Below the pieces are notes generated by a model. It searched no databases. It was not told the origin of the DNA and saw only the letters and a program-made list of their open reading frames with translations. Made by a program: the position numbers and the translations under genes. 64,000 bases of DNA from Haloarcula mannanilytica (lineage in GTDB: Archaea; Halobacteriota; Halobacteria; Halobacteriales; Haloarculaceae), in NCBI RefSeq assembly GCF_005406125.1, contig NZ_BIXZ01000002.1, forward strand, positions 434,001 through 498,000, written 5' to 3'. Shown in pieces: positions 1 through 8,809 of this stretch; position 1 is the first letter of the stretch, and every line of letters begins with the position of its first letter.

Positions 1-108
1 ACGACAATCGCAGCGACTGCCCGGTCGCTTCTCCCGGTGTGGGTCCCGACCGTGTCCGTCACGGAATCCGAACACGGCGGATCGACACTCACTATCCGGT
101 TCCGATAG
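1..108 (+). CDS. C-terminal end of a probable histidine kinase (partial)
   Basis: An open frame enters from the left edge and stops at TAG 106-108, giving 35 residues. The tail contains SVTESEHGG followed by STLTIRFR. It resembles the ends of the two complete sensor kinases in this window (34446 and 51208), which close with a similar acidic turn, GG, and a beta-strand from the HATPase_c domain. The codons have high third-position GC like the neighbouring genes. The gene is convergent with thiD. The kinase assignment rests only on this tail; another protein ending in a beta-rich domain is possible. Confidence 0.5.
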   Translation, partial: TTIAATARSLLPVWVPTVSVTESEHGGSTLTIRFR

Positions 109-141
109 TTCGATGCCGCTCCAAGCGGGCTGTCTCAGCCG

Positions 142-1503
142 CTACCCGTCGTTTTTGACCGCTCCCTGGACACTCTCGACGCGCTGGATGAGGTCGGCAG
201 CATCCGCTGCGAACAGCAGCACACGCCCGTCGATACCCACACCTTCGCGGCCGACGACGGCGATGGGCGTCTCATCGCTGGTCTCCAACGCTCGGGTGAC
301 GCCCCACTGTGCCGTGTCGTCGTCGGACACCGAACCCGGCCGCTCGCTGGGGTCGTACACAGCGGCGGGGCCGTCCAGCGACGACAGCGCGCCCTCGATG
401 GCATTAGTTAGCCGGCAGTCGACTGCGAACCGGAGTTCCGGGGCGTGTTCTCGGGCGGCCAACAGGGCGCGCGCCACCGTCGTCGACACGCCGAATCGGA
501 CACCGCGGTTCGGCCGCACGCCGTCCATCGTGCGGTCGATACGGCCCTCGACGGCGGCGACCGCGTCCGGCGTCTCCGCGTAGGGCGTCGCGCTGGCGAC
601 GGTCATCCCTCGGTCGGGGACTAGCGGCGATACGTCCGCATCGACGAGCGCCGACACAACCCGCTCGACGGCCTCGCTTGTCGACCCTCGCGCGGCGTCG
701 TTGCGCGTCTGGACGAGGTGGTGGACCGCGCCGGGTCCCTCGCCAACATCGACGTTGTACCGGACCGCGCTCGCAAGCAGGTCGATACCGCTTCCGACCG
801 CCGTCGACAGGTCGTCGCCGTGGGCCAGCTGTGTCGCGATAGCCGAGGAGAGCGTACAGCCGGAGCCGTGGGTGGCCTCGGTGTCGATGCGGGCGTGGCG
901 GAACGTCGTCACGCCGTCGTCGGTCACGAGAGTGTCGACGACATCGTCGCCCGGGACGTGGCCGCCCTTGACGAGCGCGCTGTCGGCCCCCATCTCGACG
1001 AGGTCCTGTCCCGCTCGCTCCGCGGCCTCGGGGTCGTCGATATCGCGCCCGGTCAGGACGGCGGCCTCGTCGGCGTTGGGCGTGACGACCGACGCTTCGG
1101 CGATGAGGGACTTGTAGGCGTCCTCCGCTTCGGGGGCCAGCAGGCGGTCGCCCGATGCCGCTACCATTACCGGGTCGACGACGAGGTTCGGCAGGTCGGC
1201 CGCGTGGTCGACGACCAACTCGATGACCTCGCTCGTTGCGAGCATCCCCGTCTTGACCGCGGCCACGTCGAAGTCCTCGATGACCGCCTCGATCTGGGCT
1301 TCGATTTCCTCAACCGGAAGCAGGTGCTGACCCTGTACGCCCGTGGTGTTCTGTGCCGTGACGCTCGTGATCGCGCTGGTCCCGAAGCCGCCACAGGCCT
1401 CGATCGTCTTGAGATCGGCCTGGATGCCGGCCCCGCCGCCGGAGTCGCTGCCGGCGATGGTCAGCACGACTGGCGGCGTCACTGGGGCGTCCGCTCGTGT
1501 CAT
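142..1503 (-). CDS. thiD: Hydroxymethylpyrimidine/phosphomethylpyrimidine kinase fused to ThiN-type thiamine-phosphate synthase
   Basis: This is a bifunctional thiamine biosynthesis enzyme of 453 aa. The N-terminal ribokinase-fold ThiD domain (about residues 8-255) carries the substrate loop [19 protein letters not shown] near residue 14 and the catalytic anion-hole motif [12 protein letters not shown] near residue 210. It phosphorylates HMP and HMP-P. The C-terminal part (about 280-440, with [16 protein letters not shown]) matches ThiN, the archaeal replacement for ThiE that joins HMP-PP with thiazole phosphate. I chose ATG 1503 over an upstream TTG at 1530 because the family begins just before [18 protein letters not shown]-like TATATAATCC and a palindrome lie upstream (see 1537-1561), so control by thiamine status is plausible. 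Confidence 0.93.
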   Translation of the reverse strand: MTRADAPVTPPVVLTIAGSDSGGGAGIQADLKTIEACGGFGTSAITSVTAQNTTGVQGQHLLPVEEIEAQIEAVIEDFDVAAVKTGMLATSEVIELVVDHAADLPNLVVDPVMVAASGDRLLAPEAEDAYKSLIAEASVVTPNADEAAVLTGRDIDDPEAAERAGQDLVEMGADSALVKGGHVPGDDVVDTLVTDDGVTTFRHARIDTEATHGSGCTLSSAIATQLAHGDDLSTAVGSGIDLLASAVRYNVDVGEGPGAVHHLVQTRNDAARGSTSEAVERVVSALVDADVSPLVPDRGMTVASATPYAETPDAVAAVEGRIDRTMDGVRPNRGVRFGVSTTVARALLAAREHAPELRFAVDCRLTNAIEGALSSLDGPAAVYDPSERPGSVSDDDTAQWGVTRALETSDETPIAVVGREGVGIDGRVLLFAADAADLIQRVESVQGAVKNDG

Positions 1504-1536
1504 ACTCGATGGCTCTACCGGCGGCCACAAATCGGT

Positions 1537-1561
1537 GCTGATCTCTCAGCTGGATTATATT
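1537..1561 (-). promoter_or_regulatory. thiD promoter with palindromic candidate operator
   Basis: On the minus strand a TATA-like element (plus strand GGATTATATT, about 1552-1561) is followed by a perfect palindrome GCTGA-TCTC-TCAGC at 1537-1550. The palindrome lies between the TATA box and the expected start of transcription near 1531. That position suits a repressor. Euryarchaeal thiamine genes are known to be controlled by ThiR (an HTH-ThiN protein), but assigning this site to ThiR is inference. Confidence 0.45.
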
Positions 1562-1652
1562 GACCGGCAGAATCCTAGTATGCTAATAATACACTATATC
1601 ACATTTGAGAAACGCTTATGTATCGCTATGCCGGATGTGACCCCGTACCACA

Positions 1653-1817
1653 ATGGAACCAGCGTCGCGCGATACTACCGATTCCGACGAGCAGTACGGC
1701 AGCTTCACTACCGGCGGCGGCGATGTCGTCGTCTATGACACCGAGAACCCGACCGCGTGGCTCCAGTCGAGCTATGCGGTACAGGTGGGCTGCTCCTCGG
1801 AGCGAAATTCGGCCTGA
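1653..1817 (+). CDS. 54-aa acidic haloarchaeal protein (DUF7331-like)
   Basis: This short frame has ATG 1653 and TGA 1815-1817. It encodes an acidic protein with the core [21 protein letters not shown] followed by LQSSYAV. The strand-turn-strand pattern ending in NPTAWLQS resembles small conserved haloarchaeal proteins catalogued, as far as I recall, as DUF7331. The function is unknown. The gene is divergent from thiD and convergent with the EamA transporter, with only 4 nt between the two stop codons. An AT-rich stretch (1573-1610) upstream can hold its promoter. An in-frame extension to 1618 exists but adds a non-acidic, unlikely N-terminus. Confidence 0.68.
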   Translation: MEPASRDTTDSDEQYGSFTTGGGDVVVYDTENPTAWLQSSYAVQVGCSSERNSA

Positions 1818-1821
1818 TTTT

Positions 1822-2703
1822 TTATCCGACCGATATCATCGCGACTCCGACGATAGCGAGCCCGGCAGCGGCCAGGCGAGCGCGAAAATGTGCTTCATCG
1901 AGGATGACAGCGCCCAGAATGACAGCGACGATAGCCTGCCCGTTGACGATGGGCGAGACGATACTCGCCGGGAGCAACTGGAAGGACAACAGCACGATGT
2001 GGTTCGCGTAGGCGACGAACATCGCCGCGACGACGAACTTCGGGAGGTCCCCGCGCCACCCCGGCGGGACCTGGTACCGGAGTGCGAGCGGAGCCATCAA
2101 CGCGGCGATACCGACGGCCATCACCGGGATGTACGTCGTCGGTTCGATGGACAGCTCCTGCATCAGCACTCGCTTGCCCACGTCGACGAACCCGAACGCC
2201 GCGGCCGACAGCAGCGCCAGCTGGGCGGGCCGGGACTGCCATGCCCGTTTAAGCGGGGCCAGTAACGCCGTCCCCTGCCAATTGGCGACGTAGACGGCCG
2301 CGGTCGCGACGACGACGCCCCCGACCTGCAGCGGCGAGAGGTGCTGGCCCAGCAGGCCGACTTCCAGCGGCAACACGAACACGGGGACGATTTTGCTGAT
2401 GGGCGAGACGTAGGAGACCTCGCCGACCCGAATCGCCCGAAAGAGGGTGAGCAGCCCTATCGCTGTCACCCCCGTCACGGCGAGAACGGCTGCGAGGACG
2501 TTGATGCGATTCCCCGCCGGAAGGAAGGGTTCGCTGCTGAGGAAGACGATCGGGAAGTACACGACGGGAACCAGGCTGTATGTGAGCAACAGGAACACCG
2601 GCGACGGGTATTCGGTGAACCACCGCTTCATGACGAACAGGTACACCCCGAACACCAGCGCGGACAGGACGGCGTACGCGATTCCGACGTTCACGGTTGA
2701 CAA
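1822..2703 (-). CDS. EamA/DMT-superfamily transporter
   Basis: This 293-aa integral membrane protein has about ten hydrophobic helices arranged as two EamA repeats. The first helix is IAYAVLSALVFGVYLFVMKRW. Repeat one ends around AAVYVANWQGT, and repeat two begins with LALLSAAAFGFVDVGKR. The length is typical for drug/metabolite exporters of the DMT superfamily (usually 280-310 aa). The substrate cannot be inferred; members export amino acids, nucleosides or metabolites. The gene stands alone, convergent with the small gene at 1653 and followed upstream by the secreted HExxH protein on the same strand. Confidence 0.85.
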   Translation of the reverse strand: MSTVNVGIAYAVLSALVFGVYLFVMKRWFTEYPSPVFLLLTYSLVPVVYFPIVFLSSEPFLPAGNRINVLAAVLAVTGVTAIGLLTLFRAIRVGEVSYVSPISKIVPVFVLPLEVGLLGQHLSPLQVGGVVVATAAVYVANWQGTALLAPLKRAWQSRPAQLALLSAAAFGFVDVGKRVLMQELSIEPTTYIPVMAVGIAALMAPLALRYQVPPGWRGDLPKFVVAAMFVAYANHIVLLSFQLLPASIVSPIVNGQAIVAVILGAVILDEAHFRARLAAAGLAIVGVAMISVG

Positions 2704-2743
2704 CCGCTGGCCGACCCCAATAACTGTTCCTTTCGTCTTCGCA

Positions 2744-5038
2744 TCACTGTGTCCGCCGTCTGGCGACTAGGGCCGCAAGCAGTACTGCGAGGCTGGCCGC
2801 GAGGGCGGTGAAGCCGTCGCCCTCTCCGCCCGTGGTCCGTGTCCCCGCTGTCGTCTCTGTGGGCGTCGGGGTCGGCTCGGTCGAGACAGTCACGTCGGCC
2901 GTCGTCGCTGTCGTTCCGTCGCCCGCCGATAGCGACACCGGCCCGGGATCATCGAGGGTGACTGTCCGTGTGACCGTCGTTGTCGTCTGTGGCGGGAGAC
3001 GCACCTGCTCCTGGGCGAACACGACATCGTCGCGGCGGAACTCCACTGTCGTCGCTCCGGGGATGTCGTTGTCGTTGGCGACGGTGGCGGTCACGGCGAC
3101 CCTGCCTCCCTGTCTGAGCTCGCGCGGGCTGGCTTCGATGTCGGTCACCCTGGCCGCTGCCGGCTCCGATACGACCACAGTGACGGTGTCGCCGTCCACG
3201 CCGACCACGTACCGGCCGGGGTCGACGAACGTGTGCCCCAACGCGACATCGGTCCGTGCCCCCGCTTCGATCTGGCCCTGTTTCGCCGCGACGACGGTTC
3301 CGTTGACCGCGAGCGTCACGTTGTACGCCCCCGTTTCACCGCCGGCGTTCTCGACGACGGTGTCAATCGCGAGCGTCTCGTTGGTCGCCAGTCGAATCGG
3401 ACTGCTCCCACCGACCGATGCGTTCGACCGGTAGACGCTGTCCACGCGGTAGGCGTCGCTTCGCTCGATTGGCGGGAGGCTGTAGCCGATTCTGGCGGGG
3501 ATGGCGCCGAACAGCCGCCGGTGTCTGCTTTCGTTCCACATCGTCACTGTCGCGGTCGTTTCCGTCTCCGTTGTGGCCGTGTTTCGAACGGTCGCCCCGC
3601 CGGCGGCCTCGACTTCCGTGAGGAACTCCGCCTGCGTGACCGGCTCGCGATAGCCGTTCAGCGACTGGAACACGGTCTGGAGCGTCCGGTTGCGGTCGGT
3701 GGCCGCGCGGATGTGGATATCGGTTCGGCCGGCGACCAGTGCCCCTTTCCTGTAGTTCGCGGTGTTCGTCCAACTCGATGGATCCGCCAGCGCCACGCTG
3801 CTGTAGATCGGCTGTTCGCCCGCCGCGAGCTGGTTCTGGAACGCCTCGAATCCGATCCGGTCCTGCTCCAGCGTCAGGACGGCGGCGTAGTACGTCGCCA
3901 ACCCTTCGATCGTCCACCGCGTCTCCCGCGTCGCCTTGTAGCCCTGCCGGCTGTGGACGTACTCGTGGAGCCAGACGTTGTTGGCGTTGTCAAGTGTCTG
4001 CCGGGACTGGACCCACATGTCCGCGTCGCCGATCTGGTACCCCTCAACGCCCCAGTCGACGGCCCTGGACGGAGCTGCGACGACGAACACCTGCTCGTCA
4101 CGGTCGCCCACGCGGAGCGCGTTCGAGGCGTTCGTCATGGAGTCCAGGACCGCAATCGGCGAGGTCGTCATCGTCGCCCGCTCCGGGACGACCAGCGTGA
4201 ACGTCTGGTTGTGTGCCGTCTCCTCGAAGGTCGCTACCTCGCCGAGGTACACGACTTCCTCGCCTGCCGCTCCGGGTCCCGCAGTCTCGACCGTCCGGTT
4301 GAACCCGACTGCGTCCTGCCCAATGTAGCTCCAGCGTGTCGGCGTCTGTGACCGGGTGAGCAGTGCCCACTCGCCCGTATCGACGCTGATGTACCGGCCC
4401 TCAGCGCCCTCCGGCCCGCTCTTGTCGATCGTCCGGTTCGGGTTGATACGGTAGCGTATCGTCGCCGGGTCCGCTGTCTCGTCCCACTCGTAGACGGACG
4501 CGTTGACACGCTCGAACCCGTCTGTCCCGGTTACCGTCGCCTCTGCCGGGACGTGTGCTTCGAGATCGACGACCCGATCCGGGATCTCGTAGGCCAGTGT
4601 CACTGCCACCTCGCCCGGTTCCGCCGGCACGCGTTCGTAGGTCTGTGTCTGCCGAATGACATCGCCCTCGGCGGCTTGTGTCGCACCTGACGTGGCTGCC
4701 CTCCGCTCCATGCTAGCCGCTGGTACGGTGCCCGCACCGGACGTATCACCGCCCCGTTCCCGTGGCCGGCGTCGGTCTGTGTCGGCGCTTCCTGTCCGGA
4801 TAGCCGGATCGTCGGATGTGGCAGTCGCCGACTCTACTTGGTTCGCTTCGACTGTCGGTGGGCTCTCCCGCTGGGTCATCACGTCCGCCCGCGCGCAGTC
4901 CGTGCCGTCCGATCCGGTCGTTACCGCCTCGCCGCCACCTCCGTGGGGTGCTCCCGCCGCCACCGGGAATGTGAGTCCCCCACCGAGGAGAAGCGCCGCG
5001 AGTCCCACGGCCACCACCCACCGGGGTAAAACGGGCAT
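2744..5038 (-). CDS. Large secreted surface-anchored protein with HExxH metallopeptidase-like domain
   Basis: The 764-aa protein has a signal peptide (WVVAVGLAALLLGGGLTFPVAAGA), a low-complexity Thr/Ser/Arg segment (about 30-120), a beta-rich region (130-330) and a peptidase-like domain. That domain carries H358-E-Y-V-H362 and a downstream W-T-I-E378-G-L-A-T-Y-Y. HExxH plus a later glutamate in an EG..YY context is the gluzincin arrangement and most resembles family M61. Two beta-sandwich CARDB-like repeats follow (about 560-700). The C-terminus is a Thr-Pro-rich stalk, GDGFTALAAS..., a transmembrane helix and RRRTQ. It is built like a PGF-CTERM anchor but without the exact PGF. The protein is probably extracellular; its substrate is unknown. 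The 227 bp before the next gene holds only upstream sequence. Confidence 0.72.
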   Translation of the reverse strand: MPVLPRWVVAVGLAALLLGGGLTFPVAAGAPHGGGGEAVTTGSDGTDCARADVMTQRESPPTVEANQVESATATSDDPAIRTGSADTDRRRPRERGGDTSGAGTVPAASMERRAATSGATQAAEGDVIRQTQTYERVPAEPGEVAVTLAYEIPDRVVDLEAHVPAEATVTGTDGFERVNASVYEWDETADPATIRYRINPNRTIDKSGPEGAEGRYISVDTGEWALLTRSQTPTRWSYIGQDAVGFNRTVETAGPGAAGEEVVYLGEVATFEETAHNQTFTLVVPERATMTTSPIAVLDSMTNASNALRVGDRDEQVFVVAAPSRAVDWGVEGYQIGDADMWVQSRQTLDNANNVWLHEYVHSRQGYKATRETRWTIEGLATYYAAVLTLEQDRIGFEAFQNQLAAGEQPIYSSVALADPSSWTNTANYRKGALVAGRTDIHIRAATDRNRTLQTVFQSLNGYREPVTQAEFLTEVEAAGGATVRNTATTETETTATVTMWNESRHRRLFGAIPARIGYSLPPIERSDAYRVDSVYRSNASVGGSSPIRLATNETLAIDTVVENAGGETGAYNVTLAVNGTVVAAKQGQIEAGARTDVALGHTFVDPGRYVVGVDGDTVTVVVSEPAAARVTDIEASPRELRQGGRVAVTATVANDNDIPGATTVEFRRDDVVFAQEQVRLPPQTTTTVTRTVTLDDPGPVSLSAGDGTTATTADVTVSTEPTPTPTETTAGTRTTGGEGDGFTALAASLAVLLAALVARRRTQ

Positions 5039-5265
5039 TGCGAACAGTTACCGCCGCATGGTTGAAATAGTTGACCGCCAATCGTGATGGTTGCTACCAC
5101 GGAACAACACGAATCTCGGCCGGAGACACTCGGAATTTCTCACAACGGCAAAAACGCTGGTTTGGGATCGGGCAACGCGGGCTCTCTCGAAAGCGGCACG
5201 CAGCGAGCCGGACACAGCAGCCGCTTGCCACGCCGCTCTCACGAGAACCGTTGGCAGTCAGGAGT

Positions 5266-5583
<318 letters not shown>

Positions 5584-5603
5584 CTATTAAACACTGTCGG
5601 GGC

Positions 5604-7838
5604 CTACCGGTCGGAAACGATTCCGTCGGCGATTTCGACGGCCTCGTCGGCCATCGCCTCGTCGATTTCGCCCCCGTACCGGAGCCGTTCCCGCAGCGTT
5701 GCCAGACGGCAGACCCGGTTGTCGGCCCCGATATCGTCGAGATATGCCCGCACTGTCTCGCCGCTTTCGCGGCTCCGGTGTTCCGCCGAAAGAACGTACA
5801 TGGCCCGCTGAAACGCCCGCTCGACATCGGTTTCGGGGTCCACGCGGCGCTGATAGCGCAGCCACACCGCCCGGTAGGCCCGCTCGCTGACGCCCGAGCG
5901 GCGAGCGCCCGCCGCGATACCGAGCAGCGCCACGACCCCGAGCGCCAGCTCCTCGCGCGACGGGAGGTCCGGCAGTCCCGGGCCGATATCGCCACCCTCG
6001 CCCGTGCCCCGGCCCCCTGTTGTTCCGGTTGCTGTGTCGGTTTCGGTCGGCGTCGGTGTCGCCGTTGATTCGGTTTCGGTGCCGTTCTCGGTCAGCGGCG
6101 CGGGCGTCGGCGTCGGTGCCGGCGTGTACTGCTCCACCGGGACGCCGTCGCCGACGGTGGGGGCCGACCCGTCCGAACTCGCGTCCTCGATCCGCTGCTG
6201 TCTGATCTCCTCGCGTGGCCCGGACGGCGTCGGATCGAACTGGACCCAGCCATGGCCGGGGAAGTACACCTCGACCCAGGCGTGGGAGTTGAGCCCGCGA
6301 ACCACCCACCGGTTCTCCTCGATGCGCTGGCCGGACGTGTAGCCGACGGTCATCCGCGCCGGGATGTTCTGCGTCCGGAGCATCGTCACCATCGTCGTCG
6401 CGAAGTAGACGCAGTACCCCTCGTCCATCTCGAAGAGGAAGGCGTCAGCGACGTTGAAATCCGGTCGGTCGACCGAAAGCGAGTAGCCCTTGTTCTCCTG
6501 GAGCCACCGCTCGACGACCAGTGCCGTTTCGTAGGGGTTCTCCGCGTTCGCGGTGAGGATGGCCGTTCGCTCCGCGACGCGGTTCGGCGTGCTGTCGGGG
6601 AGCTGGGTGTACAGATCGACGGCCAGGTCGTCGTAGTCGGTGCCGGCCTCGCGCACCCCGTCCGGCGTCGCCACGAGCAGTTCGCTCCTAACCTCGTAAC
6701 TATCACCCGCCGATAGCGTCCCGTCCGGCTGGAATCCGCCCTCGCTGGCGACCGACACCGACGGGTCCCCCGAGTAGCGGACGGGTTTCCAGGCGGCCGG
6801 GACGGTGCCGATGGTCGATTCGGCCTGGAACGCCTGTCGGAGCGTCCGGGTTTCTCCCGGCGGGCTGTCGAGACGCCGGTTTTCGTACGGGCGGGGGTTG
6901 CCCGTCCGCACCCAGCCGTCGCCGGTGTAGCGGTCGTAGGAGGCGACCCGCCAGTAGCGCGGCTCCTCGCTTTCGACCGTGTAGCGTATCTCGGGGGTCA
7001 ACGAGATGCTCCCGAGCACTGAAATGGTCTCTCCGGCGTCGAAGAGGCTCCCCTCGACGGTCTGGCCGTCCGAGCCGTCGTCGTATGACAGCGAGCTGTC
7101 GCGGGTGAGCGGCACCTGTGACAGCGCCGCCGGGACGACGATTATCGCCGCCAGCTGTTCGAGGACGGCGCGCCGACCGGTGTCGATGCCCTCGCTGTCG
7201 TCGTCCGCTGGTCCCGCCTCGCCGCTGCCGGTCATCGCGTCGGGCCGTTTCGTCAGGTCCTCGGGCTCGTTCGCCGACAGCGTATCGAGCGTCCCGAAGC
7301 CGATGGTCGCCGCGATGCCGACCACCCCGAGCAGCGTCGTCACCACGCCGGAATCGGTCGTCAGGGCGAAAAACGACAGCGCTGTGCCGGCCGCCACCGT
7401 CGCCGTCACGTACCAGCGCCGCAGGGCGAAATACCAGGTCAGAAACACCGGGGCCGGCGCGAACGACAGCACCCACAGCCTGACTTGGGCGATCTGAAGC
7501 AGCGACCGCCCGGTCAGCAAGGCGGCCGTATCGGCCAGCAGGTCCGTTATCGCGGGGTTCGTCGAGAGGTTCAGTATGTACGCACCGAGCCCACCGGCAA
7601 ACAGCACTGCACCGACACCGACCGCGAGCGTCGGCCTGAGCACGCGGGCAAGCAGCGTCGCGCCGATGAAAGAGAGCGCGACGAGCACCAAGAACAGCGT
7701 CGGGTCGCCGACCACGTCGCTGAGATAGAACATCGTCCGCAGCGGCGCACCGATAGCCAGTGCCACCGCAAGCAGTGCCAGTACCCGGGACCCGCTCCAG
7801 GGGAACCGACCGCGGACCCGTTCGATAGCGGTACTCAT
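5604..7838 (-). CDS. TgpA-like membrane transglutaminase-domain protein (DUF3488/DUF4129 architecture)
   Basis: This 744-aa protein has about six N-terminal membrane helices (residues 15-200), an extracytoplasmic domain and a papain-like transglutaminase domain. The catalytic triad is visible: C476 in EGYCVYFA, H519 in SHAWVEVYFPGHGW and D535 in QFDPTP. A Thr/Pro-rich linker and a further helix (LALGVVALLGIAAGA) follow, then a cytoplasmic DUF4129-like helical tail. This is the standard TgpA layout. It is the last gene of a moxR-DUF58-tgpA operon and overlaps the DUF58 stop by 4 nt (ATGA). In bacteria such operons concern envelope protein processing; the archaeal substrate is unknown. Confidence 0.88.
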   Translation of the reverse strand: MSTAIERVRGRFPWSGSRVLALLAVALAIGAPLRTMFYLSDVVGDPTLFLVLVALSFIGATLLARVLRPTLAVGVGAVLFAGGLGAYILNLSTNPAITDLLADTAALLTGRSLLQIAQVRLWVLSFAPAPVFLTWYFALRRWYVTATVAAGTALSFFALTTDSGVVTTLLGVVGIAATIGFGTLDTLSANEPEDLTKRPDAMTGSGEAGPADDDSEGIDTGRRAVLEQLAAIIVVPAALSQVPLTRDSSLSYDDGSDGQTVEGSLFDAGETISVLGSISLTPEIRYTVESEEPRYWRVASYDRYTGDGWVRTGNPRPYENRRLDSPPGETRTLRQAFQAESTIGTVPAAWKPVRYSGDPSVSVASEGGFQPDGTLSAGDSYEVRSELLVATPDGVREAGTDYDDLAVDLYTQLPDSTPNRVAERTAILTANAENPYETALVVERWLQENKGYSLSVDRPDFNVADAFLFEMDEGYCVYFATTMVTMLRTQNIPARMTVGYTSGQRIEENRWVVRGLNSHAWVEVYFPGHGWVQFDPTPSGPREEIRQQRIEDASSDGSAPTVGDGVPVEQYTPAPTPTPAPLTENGTETESTATPTPTETDTATGTTGGRGTGEGGDIGPGLPDLPSREELALGVVALLGIAAGARRSGVSERAYRAVWLRYQRRVDPETDVERAFQRAMYVLSAEHRSRESGETVRAYLDDIGADNRVCRLATLRERLRYGGEIDEAMADEAVEIADGIVSDR

Positions 7839-8809
7839 CCGCTCACCTCGCCCGCGATGGGATTGTCCCGGCTGGCGGTCACGTCGGCGAAGGACTGGCG
7901 GCGACCGTCGACCGACACCGTGACGCCCTCGTTCGTGGCCGTGATGACGACATCGGCGTCATCCACACGGTCGGTCCGGCCCGCGTCGGCCCGGGCCAGC
8001 AGTTCGAGCAGCCGCGTTCGGTGAGTGTCGCCGTACCCCTGCTCGACCGCGCCGTTCGGGACGGCGAGTGCGACCGCGAGACCGTTCTCCAGCGCGGCCA
8101 TGGTGATCGTCGCCGCCGCCGCGGCCATCTCGTCGGCGTGACCTCGCTCGGCCTCCGCGGCGACGAGAAGCCTCCTGTCGCTCCGGTTGTCGGTGAACTC
8201 CTTGACCAGCAGGTCCTCACGCTTGGCGCTGGATTTCCAGTGGACATCCCGAAGTGAGTCGCCGCTGACGTACTCCCGCAACCGGTCGAAGGACTGCCGG
8301 TCCTCGCTCTCCGGCGTGAATGTCCGCGCGAACGCCTCTTGCCCACCAAGCCGGTAGACGGGTGGATACACCAGCACGTTGGTCTTGCTTACGATGGTGT
8401 AGCGCTCCTCGACAAGTCCCAGTGCGTCCGTCACCGCCACCTCGACGGGGCCAGCCTGTTGCTCGCCCCGGTGCGTGTAGGTGACCCGATAGGTCACCGT
8501 CGCGGGCAGGGATTTGGTGACGGTCGTCTCCCCCTCTAACCCCTCGGAGAGCCGGTCGGTGATCGTTGCGATGCCGCTCCCGTCGACGCGGAACTCTACG
8601 GGCTTCGTCTCGCCGGGAAAGCCGCGGCGGAGGCGACCCCGTTCGACGGTCGGCGCGCCGCTCCAGCGGATCTGGACGGCGGCGGCGAACACGCTGACGA
8701 ACAGCGGGCCAGCGACGGCGGTGAGTCCGGGCTGGCCGAACCTGGCACTGATAAGCAGGGCGACGACGGCGACGGCGAGAACGGCGAAACCGCGTCGTGT
8801 CGGTCTCAT
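7835..8809 (-). CDS. DUF58 domain protein (VWA-like, MoxR-associated)
   Basis: The 324-aa protein has two N-terminal membrane helices (AVLAVAVVALLISARFG and LTAVAGPLFVSVFAAAVQI). A beta-rich extracytoplasmic part follows, and then the DUF58 core with DRLREYVSGDSLRDVHWKSS and AKREDLLVKEF near residues 190-225. This tryptophan-containing box is diagnostic for DUF58. Such proteins are encoded next to MoxR ATPases and transglutaminases throughout bacteria and haloarchaea and are thought to form a membrane-linked chaperone/maturation complex. Its start overlaps the moxR stop by 4 nt and its stop overlaps the next start by 4 nt, indicating translational coupling. Confidence 0.9.
   Translation of the reverse strand: MRPTRRGFAVLAVAVVALLISARFGQPGLTAVAGPLFVSVFAAAVQIRWSGAPTVERGRLRRGFPGETKPVEFRVDGSGIATITDRLSEGLEGETTVTKSLPATVTYRVTYTHRGEQQAGPVEVAVTDALGLVEERYTIVSKTNVLVYPPVYRLGGQEAFARTFTPESEDRQSFDRLREYVSGDSLRDVHWKSSAKREDLLVKEFTDNRSDRRLLVAAEAERGHADEMAAAAATITMAALENGLAVALAVPNGAVEQGYGDTHRTRLLELLARADAGRTDRVDDADVVITATNEGVTVSVDGRRQSFADVTASRDNPIAGEVSG

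Noticed and set aside
1531-1562. Possible TPP riboswitch before thiD (CTGAGA on the minus strand)
   Set aside because: Only this hexamer matches; the other conserved TPP-riboswitch segments are missing and the leader is too short. A DNA operator is more likely.
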